Source: Isoetes taiwanensis
Taxonomy: Eukaryota > Streptophyta > Lycopodiopsida > Isoetales > Isoetaceae
Direction of reading: 5' to 3'
DNA: 64,000 bases
Assembly (NCBI GenBank): GCA_021234155.1
Contig: JAJEKV010000012.1
Span: forward strand, 8,276,448 to 8,340,447
Both the position numbers and the translations under genes were made by a program. The notes under the pieces were generated by a model that was given only the letters and a program-made list of their open reading frames with translations, was not told where the DNA came from and did no database searches. Positions 46,346 to 58,505 of this stretch are shown here, piece by piece (the stretch's first letter is position 1; each line of letters starts with the position of its first letter).

Positions 46346-47135
46346 CCTCTATCAACCATGCCTGTTAGCGCTCCATCCTGCAGCCTAAAACACTCTTCAT
46401 CAATCAAACATGTGTATTACGTTATGTCGCTCACTTGTGGATGATAGTAGCATGAACTTCCTATCTTTCACCATCATCTCACACACATCAACAAGCTTAG
46501 TGTCACCAAAGCACAATTTCACATCACACACATTACACGATGGACTAAAAGCTAGCTTATTTGTGACCCTGATTATCATTTCTCTGACCAACATAAGAGG
46601 TTTCTTAGCATTTTACCTAGCCACGTGGTTTCATAGAGGTGGCTTATCATTATTATGTTGCAATGAATTTTGACCGCGGTCTCGCTTCGAGGATTAAGCA
46701 CTATGAGTGCATGATTGGTCAGTCTTGGACAGACATTAGGCAAATGACACATATATGAAAGATTCTTATATGCACAATCAATATTCAAGCACTTTTCTAT
46801 CCACACACTTTTTGACTCCTCTAATTAGAGCCAAAATAATAGATAAATGTGACACATTAATATCCCACACATTACTACACCAGTCTTTATGTGCATTTGA
46901 GACCTTAATATATGTCTAAATTGCCATACGTTGTAACTGCATTTTAATTAAGTTAGGAGACAAACATAATCAAATATTTATTAACACCAGCAACCTCCCA
47001 CCGATCACAATTTCAGCTCCAATGTACTGCATTTTGAACGTACGGAGCTGCTCAAACAACCACTAATGTTTTCCATGCTTGAACTGCCTTGGTATAATCA
47101 CACGGAAAGCCCACCAACGGTGGGCAATTTTCTAG

Positions 47136-49041
47136 TTTATTATTAAAGCTGAAGATGCTGTACAATTGAAGTTCCATATTTTCTGATAGACTCCATCTTG
47201 AAAACCCAAATGTTTCATTGCTCTTTCTAAGAACTGCCAATTAATTGTATCATATGCTCTTTGAAAATCAAGTTTCAATAACATACAATTCTGACCTGAC
47301 ACATCATTCCAATGCAGTCCCTCTGAAGCTCCAATATAATTCTCCAAGATGTTCCTTTGTTGTAAAAAAGCTGTTTGACATGGACTGGTCAGCTTAAGCA
47401 AGGTAGGCTTCAATCTGTTTGCAAGAATTTTGGCAAGGATTTTGTAAGTTGTGTTTGTCAAGGAGATTGGCCTCCAATCTCCCACCTGTACTGGATTCTC
47501 TATCTTTGGAATTAAGGTGATGTGTCCAGCATTGATTGCAGGGTTTAGACTTTTAGCTTTCCAAGCACCTTGCACAAAAGTAATTATGTCATCTTTCAGT
47601 ATATCCCAAAACTCCATATAAAATTCAGGTTGGAATCCGTCTGGCCCTGGACTTTTTCCTTTAGCCATTGACTTTATTGTCTCCCAAATTTCCTTCTCAT
47701 CTGGCATTTTCAGCAAATCATTGTCTTCATTGGCTTGAGGAGTCCTTGGAATTCCTTGAAAATATTTTTCCATATCTTCTTCTGAAACTTGAGTTTCCTG
47801 AAATATCTTGCTGTATTCTTTATGAAAATGATCTTCAATATCTTCTTGCTTTTCTAATACATCTCCTGCAACTGTCTTAACTTGGACAATTCCATTATTT
47901 ACCATTCTGCTCTTAGCAACCCTAAAAAAGAACCCTGAACTTCCTTTGTCCATTTCATTAATGTATCTGCACCTACTTCTTACTGCCAATGCTTTTGCTT
48001 CAGATTCCTCAACTAATTTAACTTTCCTTTCAAGTATCTCCTCTTGTTGCTGTAGAGTGTCATTGGACTTGTCTTTAAATAATCCGCTTCTGATCTCTTT
48101 CATTTCTGCATATAAATCCTGTTTTTCCTTTCTTCTTTTCATTACCCAATCTTTGCCCCATTTCTTGATCCAAACCTTTATTGACTTCATTTTCTGAATA
48201 AATCCTTTCATTGATTCTGTTCTGCTAACTGGGTTTAATGTAGATAGGAACAATTTGAAATCTTGATGGAAGGATTTATTATTTAATAATCCAACATTGA
48301 ATTTGAAAGGAATATTTACTCCACCTCTATTTGTTTGTAGCCTTGAAGAGACTGAGGATAATGATCAGAAATGGAGTTACTGACATCCCCAGTTACAATC
48401 ATGTCATCCCATGTGTTGAGACTCTTATTGCAAATGTAAAATCTGTCCAATAAACAGAAAACCCTTTCTTCTTTCTTCCTCTTATTACTCCAAGAGTAAT
48501 TATTAGATGTGGAAGGAGGAACATATGAAAAGAAACCCATTAGAATATCCCAAGAATCTCTTTCCTTCCTTGCCATATTAATTTTCTTCCCGAGTTTCTG
48601 GTCCCAAACTGGGGTATTATTAAAATCACCTGCCATCAGCCAGTTTTCAATAGACTTTGTTTGAATCCATTGAGAAATTTGTGTCTATTGTTCCTCTCTC
48701 TCACTGCTTTCAGTTGAGGCATAAATATTTATTATCCCAAATGTTTCTTTTCCCCTTTGTAATACTGCAACATTCCACCTTCCTGAGTTGTGTCTAAATT
48801 TTTCAAGACATTTATAGCCCCACCAAGCCATACAAATACCACCCCTAGTGCCATCTGCAGCAGACCAAATTGAATCACCACCAGGCTTAATCCATTCCTG
48901 CAGCTTAGAAGCTTCAAATTCAGGCAACCTATGTTCCTGCAACAAAATAATATCAGCTTTCATTTTCTTTAGGGCAATCAGTGCCCTTTTTCTCTTGAGG
49001 GGACCCTTAATCCCTCTCATATTCCATGTGATGGTCTTCAT
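47136..49041 (-). pseudogene. LINE ORF2, 5' half: endonuclease and first half of RT
   Basis: ATG at 49041 (MKTITWNMRGIKGPLKRKRA). The APE-type endonuclease has ILLQEHRL, MAGDFNNTPVWDQ and SDHYP. One in-frame TAG lies at 48685. After a frame change near 48300 the linker and RT follow: IPKIENPVQVGDWRPISLTN, ANRLKPTLLKLTSPCQTAFL, LLKLDFQRAYDTINW, ending at the Helitron junction. The enzyme nicks target DNA and primes reverse transcription there. The catalytic residues seen are conserved, but the frame is broken. Confidence 0.9.
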
Positions 49042-49177
49042 GCTGGGTATTTCTTCCTTTCCTGTACTCTCAGGTTCAAAGCTGGGCTGTTTTCTGAAAA
49101 ATGAATTTTCTTCATCCTTTTCTTAGTGGTATTAGGAGTGTAAAACACCTCCCCTCCAATTTGTTCACTACAAGGAC

Positions 49178-51330
49178 TTATAGGCATAGAATCCTGGCCT
49201 TGTTCACTCCTACTTGCACATCCTGGCCATTTGGACTTATTGGTCTATTGTTACCAATTCCCAGGCCATTTGGACTTATTGGTCTATTGGTCCCAATTCC
49301 CAGGCCATTTGGACTTATAGGATCTTGCATAATCTGATCTTCAACATCATAACAGGTACCTCCATACTCCATATTTGGAATTGGCTCCATGGGAGATCTC
49401 GTGAAGAACTTGAATTTTGTCTTATCTTTTGGTGTCTCTTCAATTATGTCCTCTTGTGTCTCTGGCACGAATTCAGTGTGTTCCTCAACCTGAATTTGTC
49501 TATAACCACTTGTTTTGTCATCATCCAATTTTCCTTCCTTCTCCATAAGAACCTCTTGTGTTTCTGGCACAAAATCAGTATCCTTCTGAGACTCTCTGTG
49601 TTCAGTTTTTTTTTATTATTTACCATGCTCTCTGCCTTCTCCATCAATTCTAGTAAAATGTCATACATCTGTTTACCTGGGTTGTCCTCCCCCAAATTCT
49701 TACAGTTTGAAGCCTCTCCCTTGTGAATTACTCTTCCATTAGTCTTTCCATTGTTAGGATCTGAATTCTGACCATTCTGTTTAGCATTGATTGATGTATC
49801 CTTTAGAGATGTAGAAGAGTTATGATCGCAATAATTCCTTTGCCCTTTATATTCTTGGGACTTATAGGGACCATGGATAATTCCAACACCTGGCCATTAG
49901 GTCTTATAGGTTCCTTGGAATTCTCCACTCCCTGGCCACTAGCATTAACCAGAACTTTTATCTGTCCATTTATTCTGTTATGCTCCTCTTTTTTCTTCCA
50001 TTCCTTTCTGATAGTATTCATAGTCTTGAATTCTTCCTCTTTGTCTTCTGTCATATCTTTATCTTTCTGTTTTCGAGCCCTTCTGTAAGCACTACCATTC
50101 TTGTTCTTTCTGTAATTGTTTACTTTTACCCAGGAATTGGTTTTTGGATCATCATATTCATGTTGAGGAATTTCTCTGTTTTTAGGCACAGTTTGATCAG
50201 CATTATGCTTCATCCATTTTCCTTGACAAACACCTCCACCATGTAATCTGAGACCACAAACATTGCATGGAGGAGGAAGGCCCTGCCAATTTAGAGATAA
50301 ACTCTTGTATTCTCCAAAGAAATCTTGATACTGAATTTGACTTGGGATTTCCTTTAGAATATCAATTTGAATCCAAACTTTTGGAGCTCTTTCTGGCACT
50401 CCTTCCCAGCCAATGTATTCTCCTATTCCTGAGAATAATTCTTTGAAAATATCTTCATGCCAATACATAGGATTTAGGCCTGCTACAGTGCAAGATGCTG
50501 GGTGGTACAATTATTTTAGATCTTTAGAATCGAATTTTGGATTCCATTTTTGGAAGTAGAATTGGGTATTGGCTCTATAAATAGTACCCTGTTTAAGTAG
50601 ATATTGGACTGTATTTGGACTTCCACATTCTACCACAAAGAAAGGGAATTGCAGCCAATACATTCCAGAAATTTCTACCTTTCTATCCATCTTCATAATT
50701 TCTGCTTTAAGGTAGCTTTGTTTTTACACCTTCATGACGAATACAACCAATAACAGCCCGGGATTCTAATTCTTTCAGTCTAGAAGGAATGAACTGATGA
50801 GTTTTCAAGTTAGGAATACCTCTGAACTCATGAATTGATCTCGTTTCTTGTTTCTGAAGAATCCTCCTTTGCTCCTCATTGATTTGGTCCAAGATCAGTC
50901 CAACCAGTTGAGATTGCATCATAATGGGCGACATGGTTTGTGTTCGAGTTCTTCTCTCCGCCATTGTCGGGATCAGCCATTCTCCACATGCAAAGTAACC
51001 GAAGTTTTGGGTTCTTTCAGTTTTTCCGTTCAAAAATTTTAGAAGAGCAATGATCTGGGTTTTGATGTGAACCGACGAATTCTGAAACAATTTCATAAAT
51101 TCCTGTCCAAGGTCAGAAAAATTTTGATAGTCATGATTCCCTGATTCGTGAAAATCCGTCCTCTGCTGTCCTTCCTTTTTCTTGTTCCCAATACTCTGCT
51201 CCTGTCCCAAATTTCCCTTTTCCAGGCTTACGTCATCCTTTCCTGTCCCCCTATCCACTATTTCTGTCCCCCTATCCCCGAAATTCACCTCAAATTGCCC
51301 ATGTTGGGCCTGATTCCTCTCTCTACACAT
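49178..51330 (-). pseudogene. LINE ORF1 (RNA-binding protein with zinc knuckle)
   Basis: Three frame pieces. 51330-50707 is unknown (MCRERNQAQHGQFEV...). 50696-49803 has a DUF4283-like fold (FFVVECGSPNTVQYLLKQG, TAA at 50511, YHPASCTVAGLNPMYWHEDI) and a CCHC-like knuckle CNVCGLRLHGGGVC. 49695-49178 is a tail holding the repeated phrase RPISPNGLGIG. This arrangement is typical of plant L1 ORF1, which packages the LINE RNA. Stops and shifts make it nonfunctional. Confidence 0.75.
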
Positions 51331-51383
51331 CTTCCTACCTCAAGAAGCGCTCACCCATAGCGTCAAGAACCCCATGTTAGCTC

Positions 51384-53130
51384 AATAGCTATAGAATCAT
51401 CAACAAAGTGGAGGGAAATGAAGTTTTGGAAGGAAAGGGCAGTGCTGTCAATAGGAGGTAAAAATGCAGGAGATTCATCAACATATTCTTCGTCTGGAGG
51501 ATAGTCCTGCACATCTACATTTGCGCCCTCGTCATCCTCTTCATCTTCCTCGTCTAGCATGGCATCCAACTTATCAAGTTCCCTGCAGTCTGTAGCATCA
51601 TCCCAGATTCTACGACGTCTTTTTCCTATCTTATCAATAGGCTCCTCATCCGAACGAAGTCCATAAATCACACACCTGACGTCTCTAATCAATGCATAGT
51701 CAGGACCAAGCGGCAGACGCCATGCTGCTTCTACCCGCTCATAATTAATTCTGGAAGAGCTGAAAGGCAACACCCATGCACTGGATAGCACGGACTCTCC
51801 AGTGGGGAGCATCCTGGCAATCGTATAATACAGACTGGGCATCCTCTGGCGTCGGCCATGATACAACACAAAGTGGCGAGCGCGCTCAAGCATGTTTCTA
51901 TTATCAAGTACTACACAGTGCTTGATTTGCCCGGTCCCAAATTCTTCCCCATCTCCAACTGCTCTGGAGTCACCTGTTTCATATGGTTCTTGTAGTGCAT
52001 CTTCCTAGAATCCTTTAGACAATAACCCAGCATGCCCTCAAAGCAATGCAGGCGAGTGTCCTTGAGCGCCTTGCAGATCATAACGCCACCTGCAGGCCTA
52101 TTTACAACTCAGTTTGGTGCTTGCTTTACCCTTACATTCACAGCAGCTGGTGTTGTGGCTGGCAAACGGAATATACATTGCAAGTGAAGGTGGTCCAGCT
52201 CAGACCCTCTCTCAACTGCGACTATGCTTGCAATAAATTGCTTGTCCAAAAAACTATAGACTGTCATATAAGTCATCCCAGACATCACCACCACTAATCG
52301 TCACGGTGATACTGACATCCAGCACATTAGACTTCTCATTCTTCTTCTTCCCCATCTTCTCCTCTCTTTCTTGCCTCTGCTTCTCCCTTGCCTCAACTCT
52401 CTGCCGTATGCATCTCTCACGTTCCTCCTGCCTTTCCCTTTGTTTCTTTTCCTTCTCTTCCCTTCTCATCTGCTTCTCCAAATCCCTCTGCCTTTTCAAC
52501 TCGTCCTTGGCATTTGGTTCAGCAATCACAACAGCAGAAGGTTTCTTGGGTCTACCTTTCTTCTTCCCCTTCCCAATCGATTCATGGCAGGCACCAATCA
52601 AAAGCATAACATTATGCTGCACACTCTTTACAACTGCTCAGAGGTGTTTTCAACGAAGGTATTGCTGTGGAAGAGAGCATGAGCATCACTCCGAATTGGC
52701 TACTGCATGGACCTCACAATAGCAGCAGCACTGCTCTCTGGAGGCCTCCCCTCCTCTTTCACTGTATGCCCAGACCATGGCAAATGTTTGGCTATCCTCT
52801 TCGGCATCCTAAATTCTGAGAAAACAAGGCCTAAAACATACCTGCGTTTGTGTTGCTGCTGGCTGCAGAAAAATGAGCAAGAGACGCCATCACCAACACC
52901 ACTACATATCAAGGCAAACATCCTCTTATCAACAAATTGGGAGCCGAAAGTGGAAACAACGTGCCTTCCGACACCAAGTAGCAGACCAGGGCCGCTCAGG
53001 CAATCGGATGCCCATACGGCTTAGCTGCGCTCCAACGAACTCGCCTGCCTTCCCACGAATTCGGACTGCTCTTATCAGCATCCCAAAAATAGAAAGCAAA
53101 TGATCTTCAGCCGCACAGACAGAACCTTTA
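51384..53130 (-). mobile_element. HUH/Rep transposon copy 2, 5' part (right of the LINE)
   Basis: Continues leftward at 39402 once the LINE is removed; across the junction the sequence aligns with copy 1. It starts with the LINE's right target duplication (51384-51395). This copy keeps the HUH region that copy 1 lost. Confidence 0.8.
51393..52921 (-). pseudogene. HUH (Y1) Rep-type endonuclease of the transposon
   Basis: Right to left: VGDGVSCSFFCSQQQHKRR, RPPESSAAAIVRSM, an AT-hook-like KKKGRPKKPS (about 52560), a long Arg/Glu/Lys coil (52520-52340), then VERGSELDHLHLQCIF with the HUH motif H-L-H at 52184-52192. In the same frame 56 codons later comes GMLGYCLKD with Y-C-L-K at 52013-52024. 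HUH followed by YxxK at this spacing is the signature of single-tyrosine Rep nucleases, which nick one strand and start rolling-circle replication. A TGA at 52109 sits between the motifs and frame changes surround them, so this copy is dead. The acidic C-terminal piece is 51893-51363. Confidence 0.7.
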
Positions 53131-54100
53131 AAACATAAAACACAAAATCTTCGTCACATCAATGGTCAAAAAAACAGATTGAAAAAAACCCATAAAGATG
53201 AATAAAGATCGAAACTACCTCAAATAGAAATTCACCACAAAAAAGGAACAAAAGCTAAAAAATATCTAAAATATGCTCCAACGTGCCAAAACCCACTCTT
53301 TTCCTACCGAAATGCCCCTTAACAAGGGCAACCCAAAAGATAAAGATCAAACTCGCATGGAACTGGATGAGGATGTATACAAAATGAATCCTTTCAAGAA
53401 TATTTATAAAATATCCTAGAATATTCTCCCTGCACAGTAAACAAGGGTTTACCTTATGCGGAATAAAGACCTCTATAAGGGTATGCCCCCAAAAACTAAA
53501 ATTTGTTTAATCAAGACTTGAAAAGCAAAAGAAATCATCTAGTCCACCCAAGGACTAACTACTCTGAAAACTTAATCCATTCTTGTCTAGAAGCTTTCTG
53601 AACTTGTACACCACTGCCATCAATCCGAGCTCACCCGTTTGCATGAACCCAAAACAAGCTTTCCTATACTTTGCTTCGATAAGAAAGAAAAACAAAGAGA
53701 ACTGATCAAAATACACGGTCCAGTCTCTAGACTGAAATGGTTAACCAGGTCTTTTTTCTTTACTGCTTTTTCTATATAATAATTGTATCAATGACATTTC
53801 ATGACAGCCAGGTTTAAATATATGATAAGACATGTGTAACATGGATAAGTGTTGTGCTGTGCTGGTTTTCTGTGATATACATGTTCCCAAACAGCAGCCC
53901 CAGGTATAAATAATATTTTCAATGAGCAAGGAAAATAATCTGAGTGTGTTTGAACAGAAGTCTCAGCAAAGAGTACGACTGCCGCGCCGTCCTACTGCTG
54001 CCATAATTTGGCAGAAAAGAGCAGTTGACATAATACTGCACAAAAATGATATGATTAAAACCATTACATCATATAGAAATGCAAGTAAAGGAGACTCACC
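53131..54100. other. Intergenic, no recognised gene
   Basis: AT-rich and noncoding, between the end of the HUH/Rep element and the beta-trefoil gene. CCCTTAACAAGGGCAACCC (about 53307) resembles the CAAGGGC...GGGGCAACCC phrase near 27953. Confidence 0.5.
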
Positions 54101-57100
54101 TTACACCAGCAAAGGAGATAATGTTCCACAAAATACCAGTGGGCTGTACAGCTCTGCTATAAACGTGCGATTGGAACTCCAAGTATCTATGGTGTGCTGG
54201 CAATGATACAATGCAAGCTCATCAATTGGAAACAAATTTGCTGAAGTGTACATATAAAAGCTCTGTTTACGGACAAAAATCGTCCCATACCAGGATTTAC
54301 AGCAGGATCCATTGGAAGTACTGCCCCATGATCACATGTGCCACAATGCCATCCATCATAGCCAACTGACCACCCCTCATGGCGGTTCCTTGCATGGAAC
54401 CTATGGGCCTGAGCTCGACCATTTTGGCGGTTACCTACAAGTTGAACTTGAGGAACAAAGGCGCTAGGCAGCCATTTACAAGAATTCTGTGGATGCTGCC
54501 GCAACCTGCATAGCAACAATTCCCAACATGTATCACTTCCAGAAATTTTGCTTCTGAAGCATCAACATTCTAATCACCTCCAGAACGTCCAAATCTTGGA
54601 TAGCAGGTCGTCAGGAATGCCAGGTAATGTATCCGTGAAGTGTCGTGGAATAACAACAGGTAGAATCTCATTCTTTGCTAGAGAACAGAGGAGTTCCAAC
54701 AACTCAGTATATTGATCTGCATCCAGAGGGCTGATTTGTGTAGGTTTCACTGAGTAGGAGGAAGAGATTATAGACCGTCAGACCTTGATAGCATGTGGCT
54801 AGAAAAATGCAGTGTAAACACAGGCAATACCTTCTGATGCCTGCCAGCAAATATTGTTAATACAAAGTTCCTGCAAAGATGTCGACGTCCTTGATGGAAC
54901 TGCTAGACCGTCATCTAGGGCTCTCACGACAACTTCACCAGCCCTAGAAATATATATGTTATGTTATAAGAATCCTAAGATGTATATGTGCATATATAAT
55001 TGATAACATGAGAATACACTGAAGGATAAAAGGAAAGACACGAACTAGAGTAGGAGCGCCTAAAGACTCCTAGAGTGAACTTCAGACTAATGAGCGTGAC
55101 TATGGCTATATAGTAGTGTGCCATGTCAGCAACATGTGATGACTCAGCATGCCATGTCATCATACTCTAACAATAATCATCTATATGAGACACCACACAA
55201 ACAGGCACATTCCTCACATAGGCATCCACACGTAAGGCCGTTAGCCCATATGCAGCAGACTTCAAAATCCTGGCCTGATAGACCTCTGAATATAAACAAT
55301 TGAAAGTAACACTTGAATTAACTATACCTGCTTAACATGTTGCCATGAACATATGCTGCTATTGCAGTTTCTGCACCTGATTCTGTAGACCTAGGGATAG
55401 AACTCCACTGCAAATCATGTGCATCCTGCATAATGGTTAATCTGGATGCCACAGCAGCTGGGAAACAAGCAAGCATGCCTGGAGCAGCTGCTGTAGCAGC
55501 TGCATCAACATCAATCAACTGGAAAACCTCCCAACGTGATGCGTGCAAACGGGTTGCTGTTAGGGCACCATTGGGCTCAACGCTCAAATAGCGTCTGTTG
55601 CAAAACATGCAAAGAGATATTTAGTTTACAGAGAAAAAGTGGCAAGACATAATAAACCTCATTTCATTAAAATCCTAAATTCATAGGACACATTCCCTTG
55701 TTAGTTGGTTTCTTACCTCCCTTAGCAAGTATTTAATTAACACTGATGAACCATCCTTAAACATGTCCATTAGAATCATTAGCTTGCAGTAGGGGGCATA
55801 TCATAAAAGATGTCATATTGTTGATTAGCAGTTTCTAAATACTGAAGCAACACAGTACTTATAAAGAGAACAAAACCACCAAGGCACCCAAGAACTTACT
55901 GCCTTCCGTTAATCTTGCGGATGGTTCTTATTGTAAAACCAATGATGCCATTGTCTTGCTTCCTATTTAGCAGGGTCAAAAGGCCCGTACATTTGCTTGT
56001 GATAGGCTTGATTTCAAACAAGGATGCTGTTGCAGGAAAATGAACTGCAGGATCGCTCGACTGTAAAGCAAAAGATTCATTATCTGAATACAACTTACAC
56101 TTCATCTATTGGACATTAAGAGAATTAAAACAAATATTAAAAAAAAAATGCCCTATTGGATTTTCCTTTCGCGAACAAAGCCTGGGATGAGAATGCAAGA
56201 AAAACAGAAGGCTTCACCCAGACTCTTACATCCTGTTGCATGACTAAAATGGCAGAATGAGAGCTAAGTTCTGTATAGCATTTCTGAAAAAGGCACTACA
56301 AAATAAGCTTCACCTTCAATGCCATGTTTCTAGTTGCTATAAAGAAAGAACAGAAGACTCAAACGAGAAACTAAGCATTATATTATTCTATTTACCTGCA
56401 ATACCCGCCCTGATGGATCCACAAACATATAAGCATCAGCTCCACGCCTGCACGGAGGCTTTGCAACCAAGGTATACAATGAGTCTCCATGTGACCTTAC
56501 ATGCCATACAGCTAGACTTCCCAATTGCTGGTTATTCTGCAAGCACTGCAGTGAATGCTTTGACTTGGAGCCTGTGTTCATTTCAGGGCTAAAGTGATTC
56601 GTGCAGTCAGAAAAGGGTTCTCTAGCCAGAATGCCTCCATTCATGCTTCTGATTAAAATCCGCGAACCATTTGCCAACTGCAGCCCAAAAGACTCCCATT
56701 TCCTTCTATGATTTTTGCGACTTACAAGACGCCCACAGGGTTCAGCAGATAAGTAACCTCCACTTACGTTTGATCGACGAATGCTCACTTTTGGATATCC
56801 CTTATTAGAATGCAACTCTACAAGAAAAGACTCCATGCCCCGTACTTTGTTCGAGGGTGTGCACGACACAAGCCCATCTGGTTCAGTACTAAGCTGCACA
56901 TTAAAATGCCAAGGGTAAGATATGATAAAAACAAATTCCATAAATTTTAAGCTTGTAGATAATCCATAATTGCACATTATCAGTAATTGCAAGTCACTCA
57001 TCCCTCTTGTTGGGGCGTTAGGTGCATACAAGGGATAATCCATCGGCAGTGCGTATTGTACATTCTGCAGTAATCCCGTGGAGGCCTTCATTGTCAATTA

Positions 57101-58505
57101 TGGCAGTTTGTGTAGTGAACTCTTCCGCATGGCACTTGAATCCCATTAGTAAATTTAAAGGGAACCCTAGACGGCTGTCACCATGAAATCCTTCAGATTC
57201 TCCCAGTGATTGCTTGCCCTTTGGAAGTACTGAGAACTTAAGATCAATTAAAAACTCCTCACAGCAACATGGAGCCTGCATAAGTGAAACTGCAGATGTT
57301 CGTAATAGAAAAAAGATAACTTATCCACAAAATCATCAAGATACCTCTGCACGAGCGCATACAACTGGCTTTGCTGCACACATATATTTGCCTGTGTGCG
57401 CTTGGAGTGTCACTCTCACTGGTGCAGAAGTGATCCTAGAAACCATGACATTTGCTTTAGTGCCGTGTAAATTGAAGTTATGAAACATAATTAACTCATG
57501 CAATGCTCACCATGGTGGTTTGGCTGGGAGCTTGCCAGCAGCTTTTTCAACTAAGGTGAATGTCTCCCACTTTTGTGGTTTCTTTGTCCCCGCCCAGACA
57601 TGGCCACTACTATTTGTGGATATATAAAAATCATTCTCCTGGCTTCCACGGATTTTCACCCCTTCAAACAGAATATTCAACAGCAGACACAACTTAGAAA
57701 AGACATCTAAGAAGATCTTCTTACACAACGCACACATAAAAGACAAAGTCCAAAGTACTCAGCAAGAAAAGACTCAAAACCTTGATCCTGACAAAGGACT
57801 TGCTGTGACATACTCAGAGTTCAAAATGGGCAATGAAAATGTTTACTTGGATAGACCCATTGGCTTCTTAGAAGAATTGTCTTCGGCATTTGATTGCCAT
57901 TTTTGGCTTTGAGCATCAAGCCAATGCAAACCATACAAGATAAATAGGAGTGGTGGCACTATGCTTCTTCCTAGTTTGCAACACATATTCAGTAAAGTAG
58001 GGAAAATTACGTTGCCTATAAGTTTTCAGCAAGGACGATACTCACTGCCAACCTCGTCAAATTCCAAAGAAAAGAGGAAGTCATCGGAGGTGCTTTCCAA
58101 GCATGTTTCTTCAACGGAAATAAGGCATTCCCGACAGCAAAGGAACCAAGTCCTGGAGGATAATTGGCTGTTATCTTCCTCTTCGAGGTTATTCGAAATG
58201 CAATCAATACTTGTTCCAAATGAAGCGCATTTATTAGTTATGTAGTCCGGTTGGAAAACACCTTGATCCTGAGGTAAGGCAGATTCTTGTATGACCTGGA
58301 GTTTGTATCTACCATCAGGATGGGGCAATAAGAAGATGCAACAGGCCTCCTTCTCATTTGATGAAAACTTGACACTCCGTTCTCCGTTCAAGCAATATGC
58401 CAGCCATCTATTACACCAGGACTTGACCTTGAAGCATGTCACTGGGTTTCTAAAACAATTCCAAGCATAAATTTCTGCCCCGTTTCTTGCCATTTGCGCC
58501 TTCAA
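54101..58505 (-). CDS. Eleven-exon gene for an 819-aa protein with repeated beta-trefoil-like units
   Basis: Exons by GT/AG and frame: 58505-58046, 57661-57511, 57435-57345, 57275-57030, 56893-56396, 56060-55900, 55594-55328, 54943-54831, 54749-54578, 54505-54291, 54186-54101. They total 2460 nt, 819 codons plus TAA. Several units have the beta-trefoil phrase of fascin/actin-crosslinking (DUF569-like) proteins: DFYISTNSSGHVWAGTK.PQKWETF, GGYLSAEPCGRLV...RKWESFGL, RRYLSVEPNGALT...SRWEVFQL. The last exons encode another region (LLELLCSLAKNEILPVVIP; GWSVGYDGWHCGTC) that I cannot place. The family suggests actin or carbohydrate binding, but that is inference. No frame break is seen. An in-frame Met at 58493 is an alternative start. 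Confidence 0.65.

Larger units (their letters stand above)
41872..47135 (+). mobile_element. Nonautonomous Helitron, 5264 bp, inserted in the LINE RT
   Basis: The 5' end is TCCTATATTATAAAACCG preceded by host A. The 3' end has a hairpin AGCCCACC-AAC-GGTGGGC (47108-47125), seven bases, then CTAG followed by host T. TC start, subterminal hairpin, CTRR end and insertion between A and T with no target duplication are the Helitron hallmarks. Removing it rejoins the LINE RT as SALIINGNPTKQF in frame. No RepHel protein is inside, so it is nonautonomous. It holds repeats and a Cys-rich fragment; the rest has no supported gene. Confidence 0.92.
39403..51383 (-). mobile_element. L1-type LINE, about 6.7 kb, split by a Helitron
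   Basis: On the minus strand: 5' end at 51383, ORF1 (51330-49178), ORF2 with APE-type endonuclease, reverse transcriptase and C-terminal zinc-binding domain, 3' UTR, and poly(A) at 39403-39421. It is flanked by a 12-bp duplication (AATAGCTATAGA). Without the 5264-bp Helitron it measures about 6717 bp, so it is full length. Both ORFs have frame breaks, so it is no longer active. Confidence 0.9.

Noticed and set aside
41872-47135. An autonomous Helitron
   Set aside because: No Rep or helicase motifs in any frame of the insert.
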